Positions 14,888-18,194 of a stretch of DNA of 18,194 bases are shown one piece after another. This DNA comes from Candidatus Aminicenantes bacterium UBA4820. Lineage in GTDB: Bacteria > Acidobacteriota > UBA4820. Made by a program: the position numbers and the translations under genes. Each line of letters opens with the position of its first letter. Positions within the stretch are counted from its first letter, which is position 1. The stretch is from the NCBI GenBank assembly GCA_002402325.1, contig DHFQ01000054.1, forward strand, positions 1-18,194. Reading direction: 5' to 3'. The notes below the pieces were generated by a model. That model had not been told where the DNA came from. It ran no database searches and worked only from the letters and a program-made list of their open reading frames with translations.

Positions 14888-15067
14888 TTACTTTGATGTT
14901 TTTTTTGCCGGTGCTTTTTTGGTTACTGCTTTCTTCGCAGGTGTCTTCTTCGCTGCTGCTTTTGTTGCACAGCATCCCTTTTTTGCAGGTTTCTTTGCTG
15001 CTGGTTTCTTTGCTGCAGGTTTCTTTGCTGCTGGTTTTTTTGCTGCTGGTTTCTTTGCTACTGGCAT
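14888..15067 (-). CDS. Small histone H1-tail-like Lys/Ala/Pro-rich protein
   Basis: This 59-residue protein is read from an ATG preceded by AAAGGAGGAT. About half of the residues are Lys or Ala. It opens with four exact copies of KKPAA (5-24) and a partial fifth, passes GCC (31-33), and ends in KKTPAKK- and KKAPAKK-type blocks. There are no acidic and no aromatic residues. Such composition is typical of bacterial H1-like proteins (AlgP, HctB, BpH1 families) that bind nucleic acid without a fold, and DNA or RNA binding is the likely role. The gene has its own promoter and terminator, which argues that it is real. The Cys32-Cys33 pair is unusual for such proteins and might bind metal or form disulfides. 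The opposite strand also reads open (FAAGFF repeats), but only as a by-product of this repeat. Confidence 0.82.
   Translation of the reverse strand: MPVAKKPAAKKPAAKKPAAKKPAAKKPAKKGCCATKAAAKKTPAKKAVTKKAPAKKTSK
14996..15055 (-). repeat. Four tandem 15-bp units encoding KKPAA
   Basis: The unit is close to AAGAAACCAGCAGCA. The copies differ only at synonymous third positions (AAA/AAG, CCA/CCT), so the peptide is exact while the DNA has drifted, which suggests selection on the protein. Copy number could vary between strains. Confidence 0.85.
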
Positions 15068-15079
15068 CTTATCCTCCTT

Positions 15080-15127
15080 TGTCCAAAAAGTTTTATTGCC
15101 CTGATGTTATGCACAAGATGTTGGACA
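15080..15127 (-). promoter_or_regulatory. Possible structured 5' leader of the histone-like gene
   Basis: On the minus strand TGTCCAA (15127-15121), at the predicted transcript start, is complementary to TTGGACA (15086-15080), whose last base is two bases before the GGAGG core. Closing this 7-bp stem over 34 nt would place a helix directly against the Shine-Dalgarno. Function is inferred only from the complementarity. Confidence 0.35.
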
Positions 15128-15132
15128 TTTTT

Positions 15133-15161
15133 ATTTTATTACAAAAAAAACCATTTGTCAA
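15133..15161 (-). promoter_or_regulatory. Strong promoter of the histone-like gene
   Basis: On the minus strand a consensus TTGACA (15161-15156) is followed after 17 bases by TAAAAT (15138-15133), five of six matches to TATAAT. The predicted start is near 15127, giving a leader of about 60 nt. It is the best sigma-70-like promoter in the window and implies high expression. Confidence 0.75.
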
Positions 15162-15200
15162 GAGGTAGTGTTTAATGAAAAGGCAACCCGATATATTGGA

Positions 15201-15229
15201 GTGAAAAAAAATTCAAAAAGTGGTATTCT
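15201..15229 (+). promoter_or_regulatory. Candidate promoter of the OPT transporter operon
   Basis: GTGAAA (15201-15206), 17 bases, then TATTCT (15224-15229) preceded by TGG, an extended -10. Transcription would start near 15236, 36 bases before the ATG. It is divergent from the histone-like promoter, about 40 bases away. Confidence 0.4.
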
Positions 15230-15271
15230 AATAACTTGTGATTTAGATTATTTTTAGAAAGGAAGGCAAAG

Positions 15272-17299
15272 ATGAGTGAAGAAAAATCAAAACTTGGGCT
15301 ACCTGAAAATGCTTACCGTGAGTTGAAGGAAGGTGAAAAGTATGTTCCAGTAATTTCACAGGAAAGCGGAGTATTGGAGGTTACAACAAGGTCGATTATC
15401 TTTGGAATAGTAATGATAATCGTCTTTTCTGCCGCCGCTTCATTCATTGCATTAAAATTGGGACAGGGAATTGAGACAGCAATTCCAATAAGCATCCTTG
15501 CGGTTGGGTTTTCTGCTCTTGCAAAAAGAAAGAGCATTTTAATTGAAAATGTGAACATCCTCGCAATTGGTGCAACCTCAGGAATTGTTGTTGGAGGCTC
15601 CGTCTTTGTTATGCCTGCAATCTTTATGTTAGGGCTTGATAAGCAGCAGGGGACTTTCGGAACCTTCCTTCAAATTTTTATTGTCCCATTTCTTGGAGCA
15701 GTCCTGGGAGTTTTATTTTTAATTCCATTTAGAAAATACTTTACTCAGGAGATGCACGGAAAACTCCCATTCCCTGAGGGAACTGCAACTACAGAAATTC
15801 TTGTAGCAGGTGAAAAGGGAGGAAGTCAGGCAAAAGTTTTAGTCTATTCACTTGGAATTGGAATTGTCCTTGATTATCTTGCACTCGCTTTTAAATTCTG
15901 GAGCGACACATTTACAACCTCATTGATGAAAGTTATGGAAACATTTACAACAAAATATAAAGCGGTTTTTTCGATGAATACATCAGCCGCAGTTTTAGGA
16001 CTTGGAATAATCATTGGGCTAAAATACGCTTCAATAATTATGGCAGGATCTATGCTTTCTTATTTTGTTTTAATTCCTCTCTTTGGATATTTGAGTCCAA
16101 TCTGCGAGGGAGCAAGTTTTAGCCAGATTTTTTCAGGTATAACAGATCCAAACACGGGAGATACAATTTTTCAGGGAGTCCGAAATATTGGAGTTGGCGG
16201 AATTTTTGCGGCAGGTATTATCTCAATAATAGGTATGTCTCCTGTTATAAAGCAAGCGTTATCGCAAGTTCTTTCACAGATTTTTAAAAAGCACGAGGGG
16301 GAGAAACCTTCAGAGTCAAGGCTTGATCGGGATATTCCAATGTCAATGGTTATGATTTTAGGAATAGTCCTTGCTGTGATAATATTCCTCTATTTCTTTT
16401 TTGTTGTGGTCAAAAACGAGCCAAACGCTTTTACAATTTCGCTTCTTTCACTCATTTTAACATTCCTTATTGTTTTTCTCTTTTCAGCGGTTTCAGCGTG
16501 GGCAGTTGCTATGATTTCTGTAACACCAATTTCAGGAATGACATTAACAACTTTAATTATAGCCGCTGTTGCCCTTTCAGCCCTTGGGTTAAAAGGCGAT
16601 TCAGGAAAACTCGCAATACTTTTAATAGGAGGTGTTGTCTGCACAGCGCTTTCAATGTCGGGTTCTCTCGTTACCCAATTTAAAATAGGATATTGGCTTG
16701 GATCAACCCCAAAGAAAATTCAATGGAGTAACATATTGGGCGCCGCACTTGCAAGTTTGACAGTTACAGCAGTAATTATCCTTTTTGCAAAGGTTTATGG
16801 ATATGGAACTCCAGCAATGCCCGCACCACAGGCAAGTGCGATGGCAGCGGTTGCAAATGCCTTTATGGGTGGTAAAAATGTTCCATGGTTATTTTACTGC
16901 ATCGGTGCAGTAATAGCGGTTATAGTAAAAATGCTCGGAATTTCTCCACTTGCTTTTGCACTTGGAATGTATCTTCCAATTGAGTTGAACAGTCCTATTT
17001 TCCTTGGTGCGGTTGTTGGTTACATCATTCAAAAATCAACCAGGGATAAGAACCTCTCAAAGGCAAGAAATGATAAAGCAATTTTAATCGCTTCTGGATT
17101 TATCGCAGGGGGAGCACTTGCAGGTGTCTTTGATGGTATAACGAGAGCAATTGCCGGAGCAAAGGGATTGTCAGAACTTCCAAGGTTGTGGGGAGAGAAT
17201 GAGATTATTCCAAACTATTTAGGCCTTTTAATCTTCTTCCTTCTTGCTTTATTTTTATACTTTGATTCAATGCGTGCAAAACCTGAAGTTGAGGAGTGA
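15272..17299 (+). CDS. OPT-family oligopeptide transporter
   Basis: This 675-residue polytopic membrane protein probably takes up small peptides by proton symport. Hydrophobic segments run from about 41 to the C-terminus, including 41-60, 66-84, 94-120, 131-152, 188-207, 238-272, 306-322, 355-380, 387-415, 421-440, 446-465, 486-507, 538-553, 556-590, 605-622 and 648-664. OPT hallmarks are KLPFPEGTATTEIL (164-177), APQASAMAAVANAFMGG (518-534) and GMYLPIELNSPIFLGA (565-580). Length and motifs fit the prokaryotic OPT branch. Related members carry metal-chelate (siderophore) substrates, so peptide is the likelier but unproven cargo. GGAAGG lies five bases before the ATG. The stop overlaps the next gene in TGATG. 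Confidence 0.92.
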   Translation: MSEEKSKLGLPENAYRELKEGEKYVPVISQESGVLEVTTRSIIFGIVMIIVFSAAASFIALKLGQGIETAIPISILAVGFSALAKRKSILIENVNILAIGATSGIVVGGSVFVMPAIFMLGLDKQQGTFGTFLQIFIVPFLGAVLGVLFLIPFRKYFTQEMHGKLPFPEGTATTEILVAGEKGGSQAKVLVYSLGIGIVLDYLALAFKFWSDTFTTSLMKVMETFTTKYKAVFSMNTSAAVLGLGIIIGLKYASIIMAGSMLSYFVLIPLFGYLSPICEGASFSQIFSGITDPNTGDTIFQGVRNIGVGGIFAAGIISIIGMSPVIKQALSQVLSQIFKKHEGEKPSESRLDRDIPMSMVMILGIVLAVIIFLYFFFVVVKNEPNAFTISLLSLILTFLIVFLFSAVSAWAVAMISVTPISGMTLTTLIIAAVALSALGLKGDSGKLAILLIGGVVCTALSMSGSLVTQFKIGYWLGSTPKKIQWSNILGAALASLTVTAVIILFAKVYGYGTPAMPAPQASAMAAVANAFMGGKNVPWLFYCIGAVIAVIVKMLGISPLAFALGMYLPIELNSPIFLGAVVGYIIQKSTRDKNLSKARNDKAILIASGFIAGGALAGVFDGITRAIAGAKGLSELPRLWGENEIIPNYLGLLIFFLLALFLYFDSMRAKPEVEE

Positions 17300-17718
17300 T
17301 GAAAAGTTTAACAAGATATTTGACCTTCAATACTCAAAAGCGCATTGACTTTATCAACATAACTAAGGATGTTGAAGAGGCGGTAAAGGAAAGCGGAATA
17401 AAAGAGGGCTTATGCCTTATTAACGCCATGCACATTACCGCCTCTGTTTTTATAAATGATGCAGAAGATGGGCTACTTAAGGATTTTGCAAACTGGCTTG
17501 AATCTCTTGCCCCTTCTGAGCCAATCTCAAGATACAACCATAACCTCACAGGGGAAGAAAATGGCGATTCTCACTTAAAAAGAACAGTAATGGGAAGAGA
17601 GGTTGTAGTTGCAATAACTAATGGTAGGCTTGATTTCGGTCCATGGGAGCAAATATTTTATGGCGAATTTGATGGGCAGAGAAGAAAAAGAGTCTTAATT
17701 AAAATAATAGGTGAATGA
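17299..17718 (+). CDS. YjbQ/UPF0047 family protein
   Basis: This 139-residue protein of the YjbQ (UPF0047) family is a small beta-rich trimer-forming protein whose E. coli member shows weak thiamine-phosphate synthase activity; its true role is uncertain. Conserved blocks are HITASVFINDAEDGLLKD (45-62), RYNHN (78-82), HLKRTVMG (92-99), NGRLDFGPWEQIF (108-120) and EFDGQRRKR (123-131). The histidines are the conserved putative metal or active-site residues. I chose the ATG at 17299, which overlaps the OPT stop (TGATG). The GTG at 17296 would add one Met and lies within the ribosome site GAGGAGTG. It is co-transcribed and probably translationally coupled with the transporter. No thiamine gene lies nearby. 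Confidence 0.9.
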   Translation: MKSLTRYLTFNTQKRIDFINITKDVEEAVKESGIKEGLCLINAMHITASVFINDAEDGLLKDFANWLESLAPSEPISRYNHNLTGEENGDSHLKRTVMGREVVVAITNGRLDFGPWEQIFYGEFDGQRRKRVLIKIIGE

Positions 17719-18137
17719 AGAAAAAGAAAAAAAAGTATAGGACAACATCGGGAAAAACTCTCTCTATGCCATCTTTTGTAGCATATTTTATAGCAGGAGT
17801 CGGCATCTGTTTTGGTGTTCTTCTTCTTGTTTTAATTTTTAAAAGTTTTTCCTCAAAGCCTAAATTCGATGAAACAGAGGTTGAAAGATGGAGCAAAGTT
17901 GCCACCACCTTTAAAGATGATGGCTTACTTCAGGAGTTTTCAAAGACAAAAGAAGATGAAGGAATTGCAATTGTTAACGAGGAAAAGTGGCAAAAAGTTC
18001 CCTACGATTCAAAAGAGGCGATGTGCTTAGCCGTATCAAAAAGCATCAAAATAAAAACCCTTCTTGTTACATCAAGAGATTATAAACATCTTGGGACATA
18101 CCATCTAAACGGTAAACTATTTGAAGCGGGAAAATAG
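17715..18137 (+). CDS. Small single-pass membrane protein of unknown function
   Basis: I do not recognise this 140-residue protein. A very basic N-terminus (KKKKKK at 2-7) is followed by one hydrophobic segment (about 20-43, ending ICFGVLLLVLIF) and a soluble part of about 95 residues. By the positive-inside rule the soluble part would face the outside. The C-terminal part (about 85-135) reads as mixed alpha/beta, with VPYDSKEAMCLAVSK and LLVTSRDYKHLGTYHLNGKLF, and may be a small folded domain. The ATG overlaps the preceding stop in ATGA, so it belongs to the OPT-yjbQ operon and is probably translated by coupling. No catalytic motif or Cys pair is visible. Confidence 0.72.
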   Translation: MKKKKKKYRTTSGKTLSMPSFVAYFIAGVGICFGVLLLVLIFKSFSSKPKFDETEVERWSKVATTFKDDGLLQEFSKTKEDEGIAIVNEEKWQKVPYDSKEAMCLAVSKSIKIKTLLVTSRDYKHLGTYHLNGKLFEAGK

Positions 18138-18194
18138 AATTACAGATAGCCGCAGGTCTTCAGCCTTCCCTTTAACCCGAAACCCTATTTCCCC
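18138..18194. other. Right-edge non-coding stretch with different composition
   Basis: No gene I can support. The stretch is richer in G and C than its surroundings (for example CCGCAGG and AACCCG). A minus-strand frame is open here for 25 codons from the edge to a TAG at 18119-18117, but it uses CGG/CGC arginine codons, unlike every other gene in the window. It could be the tail of a convergent gene or part of an intergenic repeat. Confidence 0.3.

Noticed and set aside
14808..15168. Plus-strand frames with FAAGFF/LLLVSLL repeats resembling membrane peptides
   Set aside because: They are the complement of the Lys/Ala/Pro repeat gene on the minus strand, which has ribosome site, promoter and terminator. 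The plus frames have none.

Overview
The window is about 18.2 kb of AT-rich, densely coding bacterial DNA. Arginine is mostly AGA, Shine-Dalgarno sites are strong (AGGAGG type) and many stop and start codons overlap. The gene content points to a strictly anaerobic fermentative bacterium, possibly a thermophile, probably from a poorly cultured lineage. I cannot name the taxon from sequence alone. No rRNA, tRNA, CRISPR array, transposase or phage gene was found, and no stretch over 300 bases lacks a gene.

Left edge (1-203). The minus strand appears to carry the N-terminal part of a PabB/TrpE-like chorismate-utilising enzyme running off the window. Its start codon is unclear. The same stretch must contain the promoter of the rightward operon.

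Hydrogenase operon (204-9183, plus strand). Eight tightly packed genes encode a stand-alone response-regulator receiver, NuoE-like HydC, NuoF-like HydB, catalytic [FeFe]-hydrogenase HydA, a cytosolic GAF histidine kinase, and the complete H-cluster maturation set HydG, HydF and HydE. The unit holds an NADH-linked H2 enzyme, everything needed to build its active site, and a two-component signalling pair. HydA and HydB are stripped-down versions that lack several Fe-S domains of the electron-bifurcating Thermotoga enzyme. The first H-cluster motif of HydA reads TSCSPGW, not TSCCPxW.

Leftward operon (14738 to 9158, minus strand). A cyclic-2,3-diphosphoglycerate-synthetase-like P-loop GTPase, carbamate kinase, ornithine carbamoyltransferase, RecA and glutamate-1-semialdehyde aminomutase follow one another. 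A sigma-70-like promoter and a perfect 16-bp palindrome lie just upstream. The last gene, hemL, overlaps the 3' end of hydE by 26 bp tail to tail.

Histone-like gene (14888-15067, minus strand). A 59-residue Lys/Ala/Pro protein resembling the histone H1 tail has its own near-consensus promoter, a structured 5' leader and a clean intrinsic terminator. It is diverged from the next operon.

Right operon (15272-18137, plus strand). An OPT-family oligopeptide transporter, a YjbQ/UPF0047 protein and a small single-pass membrane protein overlap end to end. The final 57 bases contain no gene I can support.
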